Counted from the stretch's first letter, positions 1 to 8,335 are shown. The stretch is 36,018 nucleotides of DNA from a bacterium UBP9_UBA1432 (GCA_002329445.1 DCTU01000070.1:13883-49900), one strand, 5' to 3'. The notes: generated by a model from the letters alone, not told the origin. Numbers and translations are program-made.

Positions 1-947
1 TCGATCACGGCCTGTCCGCAGCCCGGGCACCAGGTGGTCTGGCCGGCCGGGTCGACGATATTGCCCGTGTAGACGTAGCGCAATCCTCGCTCCATCGCCT
101 GGCGACGGGCCCGCTGCAGGGTCTCGGGCGGCGTGGCCATGTGGTCCATCATCTTGAAGGCGGGATGGAAGGCCGACAGGTGCAGGGGGACATCGACCCC
201 CAGGTTCTCGGCGATCCAGTCGCACATGCGGGCGATCTCGTCGGGAGAGTCGTTCTCGCCGGGGATCACCAGGGTGGTGAGCTCGAACCAGACCTCGGTC
301 TCGCGCTTGAGGTAGAGCAGGGTGTCCAGCACGGGCTGGAGGTGGGCGAAGCAGAGCTTGTGGTAGAAGCGCTCGGTGAAGGCCTTCAGGTCGACGTTGG
401 CTGCGTCCATGCCGGCGAAGAATTCCGGCCGGGCTTCGGGGGTGATGTAGCCCGCCGTGACCGCCACGGTCCGCAGGCCCGAATTCCGGCACTCGCGGGC
501 CGTGTCCAGGGCATACTCGGCCCAGGCCACGGGGTCGTTGTAGGTGAAGGCCACGCTTCGGCAGCCCAGGCGCAGGGCGGCCTGGGCGATCTGTCCGGGG
601 GTGGCCTCTTCACAGAGGGTCTCGACCTGGTGGGCCTTGCTCATATGCCAGTTCTGGCAGAAGCGGCAGCCCAGGTTGCATCCGGCCGTCCCGAAGGAGA
701 GCACGCTGGAGCCGGGCAGGAAGTGGTTCAGGGGCTTCTTCTCGATGGGGTCCACGCAGAAGCCCGTGCTGCGACCCCAGGTGGTCAGGATCAGGCGTCC
801 GCCCTGGTTCTGACGCACGAAGCAGAAGCCACGCTTCCCGTCTCGGAGCCGGCATGCTCGCGGGCACAGACGGCATTCGAGGGCGCCGTCCTCGAGCGCC
901 GTCCACCAGCGGCCGGGATGGGGGGCAGGCTGGCCGGGTTCAGTCAT
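1..947 (-). CDS. amrS: AmmeMemoRadiSam-system radical SAM enzyme (partial, C-terminus off window)
   Basis: The reading frame opens at the ATG at 947 (GGAGG about 8 bases upstream) and stays open to the window edge, so the last residues are missing. About 315 residues are visible. Cys90, Cys94 and Cys97 form the radical SAM CxxxCxxC motif (CNLGCRFCQNW), which binds a 4Fe-4S cluster and S-adenosylmethionine. The N-terminal CRLCPRAC region and the C-terminal CPGCG pair are typical of this family, which resembles pyruvate-formate-lyase activating enzymes. AmrS proteins co-occur with Memo-like AmrB and AMMECR1-like AmrA; neither partner is in this window. The physiological substrate is not inferable here. 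The family call is firm; the exact reaction is not. Confidence 0.9.
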   Translation of the reverse strand, partial: MTEPGQPAPHPGRWWTALEDGALECRLCPRACRLRDGKRGFCFVRQNQGGRLILTTWGRSTGFCVDPIEKKPLNHFLPGSSVLSFGTAGCNLGCRFCQNWHMSKAHQVETLCEEATPGQIAQAALRLGCRSVAFTYNDPVAWAEYALDTARECRNSGLRTVAVTAGYITPEARPEFFAGMDAANVDLKAFTERFYHKLCFAHLQPVLDTLLYLKRETEVWFELTTLVIPGENDSPDEIARMCDWIAENLGVDVPLHLSAFHPAFKMMDHMATPPETLQRARRQAMERGLRYVYTGNIVDPAGQTTWCPGCGQAVI

Positions 948-1145
948 CCGAATCGCCTCCGCCTCCAGTCTACCACGCCCGGATCCCCCTCTTGGGGGCC
1001 GATCCAGACGAGGTGGGAGGCGTCCCGGAAATTCTTCGGCGAGGTGCGAACTTAACCCGGTTCCGGTGGTCTCTGTCCTTCGAGAGTTCGAAAACCCGGC
1101 GCCTCGCCCGGCCTCCCGGCCGGCCCGGCGAGAAGGAAGGCAACC

Positions 1146-1463
1146 GTGAACCGCATCCGCTTCTCCGTCCTGATCCTCCTGGCCCTCGTGGCCCTCCTGG
1201 GGCGGGCCCTGCCGGTCCTGGCCTCCGTGGAGGAGGCCCATCGTGGCTGCGCGGGGAACCACGTGCACGCCCAGACCCAGGCCGCCTGGGAGTCCGGGGA
1301 GACTCCCCGCCAGATGGCCGAAGGGGAGTGCTCGCGCTGCCAGGGGTCCAAGAAGTGCTCGGTGTGCGGCGGTTCTGGCAAGAACGGTTCGGGCGACACG
1401 TGCTCGATCTGCAACGGCTCGGGCAAGTGCTACTTCTGCAACGGGACCGGAAAGAGCCTCTGA
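1146..1463 (+). CDS. Small exported CxxCxG (DnaJ-type) zinc-finger protein
   Basis: 105 residues from a GTG start preceded by GAAGGAAGG. Residues 1-27 look like a Sec signal peptide (basic start, Leu/Val-rich core, LAS end). The C-terminal half carries four CxxC pairs, three of them followed by GSG or GTG, the spacing seen in the DnaJ cysteine-rich zinc-binding domain. There is no J domain or substrate-binding domain. It is therefore probably a secreted or periplasmic stand-alone zinc finger rather than a chaperone. Zinc binding is inferred from the cysteine pattern; the partner is unknown. A disulfide-rich fold is an alternative if the protein is exported. Confidence 0.75.
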   Translation: MNRIRFSVLILLALVALLGRALPVLASVEEAHRGCAGNHVHAQTQAAWESGETPRQMAEGECSRCQGSKKCSVCGGSGKNGSGDTCSICNGSGKCYFCNGTGKSL

Positions 1464-1569
1464 TCGGGTGGGGCCCTGAGCATCGAGGAGAGTCGATGTC
1501 GGACTCCGAACCCCCTGGATCGGGGAGCGGCTCGGGGGGGGCAGGCCGCTCGGATGGAGGAAGACATCT

Positions 1570-2256
1570 GTGAGAGTGCTCGGAATCGCCCGCAGGATGA
1601 TGAGACCCGAGGTCCAGGCCCGGGTCCTGCGCACGATGGCCAGGGATCTGGCCATCTATCAGGAGCTCTGGGCCGGGTCGGAGGCCGGAGGGCTTCTGGC
1701 TCGGAGCAACCCGGACGAGTTCAACGCCCTGGCGGAGGAGCTGGATCCCCGCCCCCAGCTTGCGGAGTCCGAGGTTCGACGACGCAGGGCCTTTCACGAG
1801 GCGGGGCACGCCGTGGTGGGTCACCTTTTCGGGGCCGGGTCTTCCGACGTCACCTTGTCTCGGGACGACTCCACGCGCCATCCCATCCCCTGGTTCTCCT
1901 GCCCCGGCGAAGAACTGCCGGAGGGCGATGAGTCGGCCCGACTCCAGGAGACGCTGCAGCGACGGGTCCAGGCCCTGCTGGCTGGAGAGGTGGCTCAGGA
2001 GCTGGCCGGGTTCCCTGCCGAGCTGGGGACCGAGGCCGATGAGGAGGCCATCCTCCAGTCCGCCATGGAGCTCGGCGCGGATCTGGACGTCCAGGCGGCC
2101 TTCGTGACCTGGATGCGCTGGGTCACCCGCCGGTTGCTGGCTTCGCCGGAGCAGTGGTGGAAGGTGGAGGGGGTGGCCGAAACGCTCCTGGAGCGCGGGA
2201 GCATGACCCGGGAGGAGGTCCTGGAGCTCATGAACGCTCCCGTCCGGGCTCTCTGA
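1570..2256 (+). CDS. M41-like HEAGH zinc metallopeptidase domain protein
   Basis: 228 residues from a GTG start with GGAGGAAG about 7 bases upstream. His76-Glu77-xx-His80 (FHEAGHAVVGH) is the zinc-binding and catalytic motif of the FtsH (M41) peptidase family. Downstream, AGEVAQELAG matches the FtsH helix with GGRAAEEL, and GTEADEEA places Asp157 where FtsH has its third zinc ligand. The AAA+ ATPase domain and transmembrane helices of FtsH are absent, so this is an orphan peptidase domain, probably cytoplasmic. It may cut specific targets without unfolding power. The N-terminal 65 residues are helical and unrecognised. Motif assignment is sound; the substrate is unknown. Confidence 0.75.
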   Translation: MRVLGIARRMMRPEVQARVLRTMARDLAIYQELWAGSEAGGLLARSNPDEFNALAEELDPRPQLAESEVRRRRAFHEAGHAVVGHLFGAGSSDVTLSRDDSTRHPIPWFSCPGEELPEGDESARLQETLQRRVQALLAGEVAQELAGFPAELGTEADEEAILQSAMELGADLDVQAAFVTWMRWVTRRLLASPEQWWKVEGVAETLLERGSMTREEVLELMNAPVRAL

Positions 2257-2284
2257 AGAGGGGGGCCCCGGGCGCTTCGCTTTC

Positions 2285-2304
2285 CCCGGAGCTCGGTCTC
2301 CGGG
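2285..2304. terminator. Short hairpin between the metallopeptidase and ABC genes
   Basis: CCCGGAG and CTCCGGG form a 7-bp perfect stem with a 6-base loop, 28 bases after the stop codon at 2256. No T-run follows on the + strand, so intrinsic termination is only a possibility. Confidence 0.3.
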
Positions 2305-2396
2305 CCTGCCGCCGGGGGATTCGGCGCGGGAATGTGGGCCCCGGGGGCGAGGGGGGCGCCCCGAGGAACCCGGGGCGAGGGAGCGAACGGGCTGGG

Positions 2397-3953
2397 ATGC
2401 CCGAAGCCGTCGTCGAGGTTCAAGGCCTGGTGCGCTCGTTCCCGTTCCAGGGAGGGCAGGCCCGGGTGCTGGATGGCGTGGATCTGGAGGTGCACCCCGG
2501 AGACCGGGTGTGCCTGGTTGGCCCCAACGGGTCCGGCAAGTCCACGCTGCTGCGCATCCTGGCCGGGTTGGATCGCCTGGACGGCGGCCGCGTCCGGACC
2601 TCGGAGAGCGGGGGAGGCCCCTATCTGGTCCCCCAGGAATCGGATCTGTTTCCCTGGTTGACGGCTCGCGACAACCTGCTGTTGGGGATGCGCCGCTCGG
2701 CCCTGGCACCCGCAGAGTACGTCCGGCGCCTGGACAGGTGGCTTCGCACCCTGGACCTGGCCGACCACGTCGACCGCTTCCCCGCCCAGTTGAGCGGAGG
2801 TCAGCGGCAGCAGTTCAGCATCCTGCGGGCCTTCCTTTCGGGCTCGCCGGTGCTGCTGATGGATGAGCCCTTCTCTCGTCTGGATGCCGCCACCCGGGGT
2901 CATCTTCAGCAGGAGACCCTGGAACTGTGGGAGCGGGAGCGACCGGCCATCGTCTTCGTGACGCATGACCTGGCCGAGGCCATGTTCATGGGGGAGCGCC
3001 TGATCCTCATGGATGGACGGGGGCGGGCTCGAGAGCTGGTGATGGAACGCTCGGGCTCCCGGGACCCGTGGAATGCGGGGGGGGGCAGTCAGGACCCGGC
3101 GGTGCAGGAGGTCCTGGCGGCCTTCCGTGAACCCCGCCCGGCGAATCCGTCCACCCCGTCCCGGCCCGCTGGGGTGACCCGGCCCGCTCTGGCCACCCTC
3201 CTGTCCCCCCTGGTCGCGTTGCTGCTGTGGGAGGTTGCCGCCCGCCTGGGCTGGATCGATACCCGCTTCTTCCCCGGGCCGCTGCAGGTCCTGTCCAAGT
3301 TGATGGAGATGACGACCTCCGGCGAGTTGTGGCCGCACCTGGCGGCCAGCGCCTTGCGCCTGGCCGCGGGCTTCACCCTGGGTTCCCTGGCGGGGACCGT
3401 CCTGGGCCTGTCGATGGGGATGATGCCGCGACTGCGAGCCGTGCTGGAGCCCGTGGTGGCCCTGACCTACCCGATCCCGAAGATCGCCATCCTGCCGCTC
3501 CTGCTTCTGATCTTCGGCCTGGGGGAGATCCCTCGGGTCACGATCCTGGCCATCGGCGCCTTCTACCTGGTCCTTCTGAACACCCTGCAAGGGGTGACCG
3601 AGGCTCGCGACTCCACCAGCCTGGTGGCCCGGAATCTGCGACTCCGAGGCTGGGACTACGCGGTGCGGACCCTGCTGTTGGGAGCCATGCCCTGGATCCT
3701 GACGGGTGTCCGGGCGGCGGCCGGGTACTGCCTGGTGCTGATGGTGGCCGCCGAGTTTGCCGCGACCGAGTCGGGCATCGGCTACGTGGTGTGGAACTCC
3801 TGGGACCTCTTCGATATCGACCGCATGTACGCGGGGCTGGTGGTCCTGGCCGTGGCCGGGGCCCTGCTGCAGGCCCTGGTCGGGGCCCTGTGCCGGGCCT
3901 GGTCCCGCCGGCGCGGTGGAGTCGGTGCGGGTGGAGATACCATGAGGCTCTGA
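2397..3953 (+). CDS. NitT/TauT-family ABC transporter: ATPase fused to permease
   Basis: 518 residues from the ATG at 2397; the frame is open further upstream but that part has no recognisable content. Residues 1-245 are an SsuB/TauB-like ATPase: Walker A GPNGSGKS at 42-49, Q-loop Gln80, signature LSGGQ at 132-136, Walker B LLMDEP at 152-157 and switch His190. Residues 263-503 are an SsuC/TauC-like permease with about six membrane segments and an EAA-type loop near 410-430. In this family ATPase and permease are normally separate proteins, so the single chain is unusual; no stop or frameshift lies in the linker (about 215-262). Two copies would give a full importer core. The binding protein at 4101 is the likely partner. 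Substrate could be a sulfonate, nitrate-like anion or pyrimidine. Confidence 0.9.
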   Translation: MPEAVVEVQGLVRSFPFQGGQARVLDGVDLEVHPGDRVCLVGPNGSGKSTLLRILAGLDRLDGGRVRTSESGGGPYLVPQESDLFPWLTARDNLLLGMRRSALAPAEYVRRLDRWLRTLDLADHVDRFPAQLSGGQRQQFSILRAFLSGSPVLLMDEPFSRLDAATRGHLQQETLELWERERPAIVFVTHDLAEAMFMGERLILMDGRGRARELVMERSGSRDPWNAGGGSQDPAVQEVLAAFREPRPANPSTPSRPAGVTRPALATLLSPLVALLLWEVAARLGWIDTRFFPGPLQVLSKLMEMTTSGELWPHLAASALRLAAGFTLGSLAGTVLGLSMGMMPRLRAVLEPVVALTYPIPKIAILPLLLLIFGLGEIPRVTILAIGAFYLVLLNTLQGVTEARDSTSLVARNLRLRGWDYAVRTLLLGAMPWILTGVRAAAGYCLVLMVAAEFAATESGIGYVVWNSWDLFDIDRMYAGLVVLAVAGALLQALVGALCRAWSRRRGGVGAGGDTMRL

Positions 3954-3991
3954 GCGGCCCCCCCGGGGATTTCCCGCGGCGAATCCGGTCT

Positions 3992-4007
3992 GGTGTCGGG
4001 TGACACC
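3992..4007 (+). promoter_or_regulatory. Crp/Fnr-type operator upstream of the binding-protein gene
   Basis: Perfect inverted repeat GGTGTC-GGGT-GACACC centred at 3999.5. Its centre lies 34.5 bases before the end of a TAGAAT -10 element, so about 41.5 bases upstream of the expected transcription start, the classic position for class II activation by Crp/Fnr proteins. The same palindrome with the same layout occurs at 14043-14058, next to a Crp/Fnr gene. Confidence 0.7.
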
Positions 4008-4028
4008 GATCGGCGCGAACAGGCGATG

Positions 4029-4034
4029 TAGAAT
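4029..4034 (+). promoter_or_regulatory. -10 element TAGAAT
   Basis: TAGAAT preceded by the 3992-4007 palindrome in place of a recognisable -35 box. Expected start of transcription is near 4041, giving a leader of about 60 bases before the GTG at 4101. Confidence 0.6.
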
Positions 4035-4100
4035 GTTGCCAGCTCTGGTGCCGTCCTGGACGGGGCGCCAGGAGTCTCGTGTGCTGCTCCGGAGGTTTTC

Positions 4101-5249
4101 GTGAGATCCTTTCCCTTCGTCTCCCCTCGCATGTCTGCGCGTCCCCGGCCCGCGGCGGGCTTGAGAGGGGCGCCGGGGCCACCTGCGGTTCACGAAGGTG
4201 GCACCTCGCGGAACCCTGCCGGCAGGAGACGGCCGCCAGCAGGAAGAGGGGTCGGGGTGGTCCTTCTGGTGCTCGCGGTCTTCCTGGTCGGGCTCCTGCT
4301 CCCCGCCGGGGCCGAGACCATCGAAGTCCGGGTCGGCGTGGCCCCGACGATGTCCTCCGCGGGCCTCTACCTGGCCGCGGACAAGGGCTACTTCCAGGCC
4401 GAAGGCTTGAAGGTCCGCTTGATCCCCTTCCGTTCCTCGGGCCCCGAGATGCTGCCCCTGCTGGCCACCGACAAGCTGGAGGTCGGAGGCGGCAACCTGG
4501 GAGCCAGCTTCTACAACGCCTTGGGTCGGGGCATCAAGCTCAGAGCCGTGGCCGACAAAGGCAGCAACTCACCTGGGTGCGGCTACCTGAGCCTGGTCGT
4601 CAGGCCGGGCCTGGAGGTTCGCAGCCCCCAGGACCTGAAGGGTCGGACGGTGGCCTTCACCGGCAGGGGGGTCTCGCAGGAGGTGGTGGCCGACCGCTTC
4701 TTGCGCACGGGGGGGTTGGGAATCGGAGACCTGAGGATCGTGACGATGCCCTACGCAGACACCAACATGGCGATGGCTCGAGGCAGCCTGGACGCCACCG
4801 TGCAGATCGAACCTCTCCTGACCGAGGCGCTGTCCAAGGGATGGGCGCGGGAAGTGCGCGCCGCCAGCCAGATCTATCCCTACCAGCAGAGCGCCGCCAT
4901 CCTGTATTCCGAGACGTTCAGCCTGAACACCGGCGCTGCGCGCCGCTTCATGCGTGCCTACCTTCGGGGCGTGCGCGATTACCACCGGGCCTTCGTCCAG
5001 AAGCGCGACCCCGGGCCCGAAATCGCCATCATGACGAAACACGTGCCGGTGAAGGACAAGGCCCTGTATACTCGGATGCGCCCCGTAGGCCTGAATCAGG
5101 ACGGCTACCTGAATGCCCGCTCGATGGCCGATGACCTGAAGTGGTACCAGGCGCACGGCTACGTCCAGAAGTGTCCCCCCCTCAGCGACATCGTGGACCA
5201 CTCCTTCGCCAGGTGGGCGGCGCAGCAGTTGGGACCTCGCACGCGCTAG
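4101..5249 (+). CDS. ABC transporter substrate-binding protein, NMT1/THI5-like (NitT/TauT family)
   Basis: 382 residues from a GTG with GGAGG five bases upstream. A basic, Pro-rich leader of about 48 residues precedes the hydrophobic core (residues 51-69) of a signal peptide ending near PAGAE; such a long leader is odd, and an internal GTG close to the core is an alternative start. The mature part matches periplasmic binding proteins of the SsuA/ThiY/NMT1 type: VRVGVAPTMSSAGLYLAADKG at its start, then a lobe with DLKGRTVAF. It should deliver ligand to the fused ATPase-permease encoded just upstream. It has its own promoter with a Crp/Fnr-like site, so it can be made in excess of the membrane part. 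Ligand is not predictable. Confidence 0.85.
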   Translation: MRSFPFVSPRMSARPRPAAGLRGAPGPPAVHEGGTSRNPAGRRRPPAGRGVGVVLLVLAVFLVGLLLPAGAETIEVRVGVAPTMSSAGLYLAADKGYFQAEGLKVRLIPFRSSGPEMLPLLATDKLEVGGGNLGASFYNALGRGIKLRAVADKGSNSPGCGYLSLVVRPGLEVRSPQDLKGRTVAFTGRGVSQEVVADRFLRTGGLGIGDLRIVTMPYADTNMAMARGSLDATVQIEPLLTEALSKGWAREVRAASQIYPYQQSAAILYSETFSLNTGAARRFMRAYLRGVRDYHRAFVQKRDPGPEIAIMTKHVPVKDKALYTRMRPVGLNQDGYLNARSMADDLKWYQAHGYVQKCPPLSDIVDHSFARWAAQQLGPRTR

Positions 5250-5279
5250 GATCTCGAGGGCGCGCCGAACCCCCGGGCT

Positions 5280-5298
5280 CCGCCGATCACCTCGGCGG
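5280..5298. terminator. Hairpin between convergent genes
   Basis: CCGCCGA-TCACC-TCGGCGG is a perfect 7-bp stem lying between the + strand binding-protein gene and the - strand SGNH gene; it overlaps the SGNH stop codon. It could serve both genes, but no clear T-run follows. Confidence 0.4.
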
Positions 5299-6525
5299 GT
5301 CAGGACCTCCGGCAGGCGGACTCAGGAGCCTGGCCGCCTCTTCGGCGATGAGGGCGTGTCCGGCGGCGTTGGGGTGGTAGGGGTCCAGGACCGGATCATT
5401 GAAAAGCGGTCTCCCTGGGAAGCGCGCGAAGGTTGCCTCGACGTCGACCACGGGGGTGCCCGTCTCCCGGGCCACCTGGTCGACCCGGAGGTTGGACTGG
5501 ACGTGGCGGGCGCTGCTCTGGTAGACCTCCATGCGCCTCAGCAGGCTCAAGGCAAACTCTGCCACCGCGGAATCCCCGGACTTGCGGCCCAGTTCGTAGG
5601 CCTCCCAGCAGCGCTTCGCGTCCAAGGGGTCCAGGCTCAGGCCCTCCCGGTAGCGAGCCGTGGCCTGGGCGAAGTCTCCCTGTTGAACCCGGCGGGACGC
5701 TTGGGCGAAGAGTTCGGCCGCCTGCCTGCGCGAGGCGGGGGACACCTGCGGAGGCAGGGGCAGGTTCAGCGGCATCTTGACCAGCACCGGGAGGGCGCCG
5801 GCGGCGCGGACCTGATCGACCATCTGCGTGAGGTTTCCAGCGTAGGCCTCCATCGAGACTCGGGGGGGGGCCTCCTGGGAAAGGCGCAGGAAGGCGGCCT
5901 GCCCCTCCAGGGCACCGTCGCGGTTGCGGAAGGCGCGATTGCGCAGGAAGCGATAGGTGTTCGTGTTCATCAGGAGGTTCCAGGTGGTCACGGCCAGCTC
6001 GCTCTGGGGGCGCTGATCCTCGTCGGGGCGGGTGTCGGCGCCGAAGAACCGCAGTTTGCTGACGTCGTTGACGCCGTGGCAGATCATCACGACTTCTGGC
6101 CGGTCCGGCAGCGCCACCTCGTGAAGCACTCGCATCCCCTGCCAGGTCGTGTAGCCCGGCACCGAGGCATTCCTCACGGGGATTCCGAGCCGCCGCTGCA
6201 GCAGGCTCGGCCAGGTCTGGCTGTCGCCGACGCCCCAGCCGAAGGTCAGCGAGTCCCCCAGCACGTAGATTCGGAAGGGGCCGCCGGAGGGCGCCGCCGG
6301 ATCGATGCGCCACCCTTCATGGTCGGTGTGCAGGGGGGCTCCCATGAAGCGGGTGTCCAGGCCCTTGCGCAGGGCCCAGATCCGGGTGGGGTGCAGTTCA
6401 AAGATCTCCAGGATGGCTTCCAGGCGCTCGCGAGGAGCGGGCCAGAAGCCTGCCGCCAACTCGGTGCCCGCGACGATCAGGAGGGCCAGCGCCAGCCAGG
6501 CCAGCCGCGCCTTCCAGGGGATCAC
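5287..6525 (-). CDS. Membrane-anchored SGNH/GDSL-family hydrolase
   Basis: 412 residues from the GTG at 6525, whose GTGA overlaps the stop codon of the FGE-like gene upstream, implying translational coupling. A single hydrophobic segment spans about residues 7-26. SGNH blocks are intact: GDSLTFGWG with nucleophile Ser92, Gly124 in VPGYTTWQG, Asn153 in GVNDV, and Asp381-x-x-His384 (DPYHPN) near the C-terminus. A mid-region (about 255-330) is helical and tetratricopeptide-like. Such proteins are esterases or acyltransferase-like enzymes acting on envelope sugars or lipids; some modify alginate-type or cell-wall polymers. The link with three FGE-like exported proteins suggests an envelope role. 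The true substrate is unknown. Confidence 0.85.
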   Translation of the reverse strand: MIPWKARLAWLALALLIVAGTELAAGFWPAPRERLEAILEIFELHPTRIWALRKGLDTRFMGAPLHTDHEGWRIDPAAPSGGPFRIYVLGDSLTFGWGVGDSQTWPSLLQRRLGIPVRNASVPGYTTWQGMRVLHEVALPDRPEVVMICHGVNDVSKLRFFGADTRPDEDQRPQSELAVTTWNLLMNTNTYRFLRNRAFRNRDGALEGQAAFLRLSQEAPPRVSMEAYAGNLTQMVDQVRAAGALPVLVKMPLNLPLPPQVSPASRRQAAELFAQASRRVQQGDFAQATARYREGLSLDPLDAKRCWEAYELGRKSGDSAVAEFALSLLRRMEVYQSSARHVQSNLRVDQVARETGTPVVDVEATFARFPGRPLFNDPVLDPYHPNAAGHALIAEEAARLLSPPAGGPDPPR

Positions 6526-7442
6526 CTCGGAGAGGCGTCGCTTCTGGGGGTCGCCGCGGGAGAGGGCCTCGCGTCCGCACCGGGGCCTGGCCGGGGTTCG
6601 CGGGTGCTGGCCACCCGGAAGCCGATGAAGTGGCTGAACATGCTGGGAGGGCTGGCCGCCACCCGTTCGGCGCAGTTCAGGCAGCGTTGTTCGACGCTGT
6701 ACCAACTGGCCCCGCGCATCACGCGGCCGTCTTCCGAGTGGGGATCCTCGCGGCCATCGTCGGCTCGATAGGGATGGGGACGGAAGACCGTCGAGGTCCA
6801 CTCCCAGACGTTCCCGGCCATGTCCCAGCAGCCGTAGACCGAGACGCTCTCGGGGAAGGAGCCTACCGGAGTGGTCCCCCGCTTCTTCAGGAAGTCGGCC
6901 ATCCCGGCCATCTTGTCCTGGCGGCGCAGGTTCCAGTTGTTGCTGAACTCGGGCTGCCAGTCGTTGCCCCAGACGTAGGCACGCCCATCGTTGCCTCGGG
7001 CCGCCTTCTCCCATTCGGCTTCGGTGGGCAGGCGCAGACCGGCCCACCGGCAGTAGGCGTCGGCATCCTTCCAGGTGACGCAGACCACCGGGTGATCGTC
7101 CAGGCCGTCGTGGAAATAGGTCCGCCACTTGCCCTGGGGGACGTACCCGCTCTTCTCGACGAACGTGGAGAACTGGCGGTTGGTCACCTCATACTTGCCG
7201 ATCCAGAAGGGATCGACCCGGCAGACGAACTCCGGCTTGCCGAAGATGACGCTCTCCTCGTCGGTGCCCATGACGAATTCGCCCCCCTCGACCTGGACCA
7301 GGGTGGACCCCTCCGGGCCTTGGACCTCGCGCCCCCGATGGGCCGCTGGCATGGTCCTCTGGAAGCCTGAGATCATCCCGGCTGCCACGGCGCAGCTCGT
7401 CACGACCAGGAACAGGATGGCCATGGTTGCCCAACGCTTCAC
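6522..7442 (-). CDS. FGE/sulfatase-modifying-factor-like exported protein 1
   Basis: 306 residues from the GTG at 7442 (AAAGG about 12 bases upstream); a GTG at 7466 is possible but has no ribosome site. Residues 7-27 form a signal or anchor segment. The rest is an FGE-sulfatase fold: GGEFVMGTDEE, then KYEVTNRQFSTFV, AYCRWAGLRLPTEAEWEKAARG, GNVWEWTS and a closing IGFRVAS. True FGE enzymes use a Cys pair five residues apart after the RGGSF-type turn. Here that turn reads RGASWYS, with Ser at the first Cys place and Cys at the second, so normal FGE chemistry is doubtful. The gene overlaps the SGNH gene by four bases. Confidence 0.85.
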   Translation of the reverse strand: MKRWATMAILFLVVTSCAVAAGMISGFQRTMPAAHRGREVQGPEGSTLVQVEGGEFVMGTDEESVIFGKPEFVCRVDPFWIGKYEVTNRQFSTFVEKSGYVPQGKWRTYFHDGLDDHPVVCVTWKDADAYCRWAGLRLPTEAEWEKAARGNDGRAYVWGNDWQPEFSNNWNLRRQDKMAGMADFLKKRGTTPVGSFPESVSVYGCWDMAGNVWEWTSTVFRPHPYRADDGREDPHSEDGRVMRGASWYSVEQRCLNCAERVAASPPSMFSHFIGFRVASTREPRPGPGADARPSPAATPRSDASPR

Positions 7443-7510
7443 TTGCGATCGCCTTTCCGGATTCACGATGGATTCAGTCTTGTCTCTTGGGTTCGCCGTC
7501 CCGGCCCAGC

Positions 7511-8335
7511 TCAGGGGCCGGAGTCCGCCACCCTGAAACCGACGAAGAAGGTGAAGATCGGGGGTTTGCATCGGCTCCGGGTATCGGTCCTGAAGAACCC
7601 GGTGTGCCTGTAGGCCCACCCCCCACCGCGCAGCGAGACCTCGACCGGGTCGTCGTTGGCCTCCCGTCCGTCGTCGGCCCGGTAGGGATACGGATCAAAA
7701 GGCGAGGTGGTCCATTCGAAGACGTTTCCGGCGGCATCCAGCAGGCCGAAGGGAGACGCCCCCTCGGGGAACGAGCCGACGGGCAGGGTCCCCCGACCGT
7801 TGTGCACGGAGGCCATCCTGGCCATCAGCTCGGGGCGCTTCATGTCGCGGTTGTTGCACTTCTGGGCATCCCAGGTGTCACCCCACGGGAAGAGGCGGCC
7901 GTCCAGTCCTCGGGCGGCCTTCTCCCACTCAGCCTCGGTGGGAAGTCGCAGTCCGGCCCATCTGCAGTAGGCCTGGGCGTCGTACCAGGAGACGCTGGCC
8001 ACGGGGTGGTTCTCCAGGCCCGGCTTGAAGAGCTGGCGCCAGTTCCCCTCCGCCTGGTAACCCGTCGCCTGGACGAAGGCGGCGAACTGCCGGTTGGTGA
8101 CTTCGTGCTTGCCGATCCAGTAGGTGGGCAGGTTCAGGTCGAACCTGGGTTTGGAGTCGCGATACTCGTCGGAACCCATCACGAACTCGCCCGCCGGGAT
8201 CTCGATCAGGACCGAGCCGTCCCTGGGGTTGGTCCGCTCTTGGAGGGGGACGGGAACCTCCGGATCCGGGCTGCAGCCCGCCAGGAGGAGGAGCATGAGC
8301 GCCGTCACCAGGCCAGGCATCAGGATCGCCTTCAT
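7511..8335 (-). CDS. FGE-like lipoprotein 2
   Basis: 274 residues from the ATG at 8335, whose ATGA overlaps the stop of the preceding paralog. The N-terminus is a lipoprotein signal with lipobox LAGC, so Cys21 should be acylated. The FGE-like domain follows (AGEFVMGSDEYRD, KHEVTNRQFAAFV, YCRWAGLRLPTEAEWEKAARG, GNVFEWTTS, VGFRVAD). Neither of the two catalytic Cys positions after RGGGW is kept, so it is not a working copper-dependent FGE. Calcium-binding and fold residues look conserved. It may be a binding or scaffold protein on the membrane surface. It is co-transcribed with the paralogs on either side. Confidence 0.85.
   Translation of the reverse strand: MKAILMPGLVTALMLLLLAGCSPDPEVPVPLQERTNPRDGSVLIEIPAGEFVMGSDEYRDSKPRFDLNLPTYWIGKHEVTNRQFAAFVQATGYQAEGNWRQLFKPGLENHPVASVSWYDAQAYCRWAGLRLPTEAEWEKAARGLDGRLFPWGDTWDAQKCNNRDMKRPELMARMASVHNGRGTLPVGSFPEGASPFGLLDAAGNVFEWTTSPFDPYPYRADDGREANDDPVEVSLRGGGWAYRHTGFFRTDTRSRCKPPIFTFFVGFRVADSGP

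Noticed and set aside
141..1055. Long + strand open frame opposite the radical SAM gene
   Set aside because: It is an antisense shadow produced by high GC; the - strand frame carries the CxxxCxxC motif and a ribosome site.
5287..7128. 613-residue frame as the full SGNH protein
   Set aside because: The first 201 codons overlap the FGE-like gene and have no family content; the GTG at 6525 is coupled to the upstream stop.
7531..7560. Another copy of the palindromic repeat
   Set aside because: Only a short GTCCGCCACC match inside the FGE-like 2 coding sequence; no second arm.
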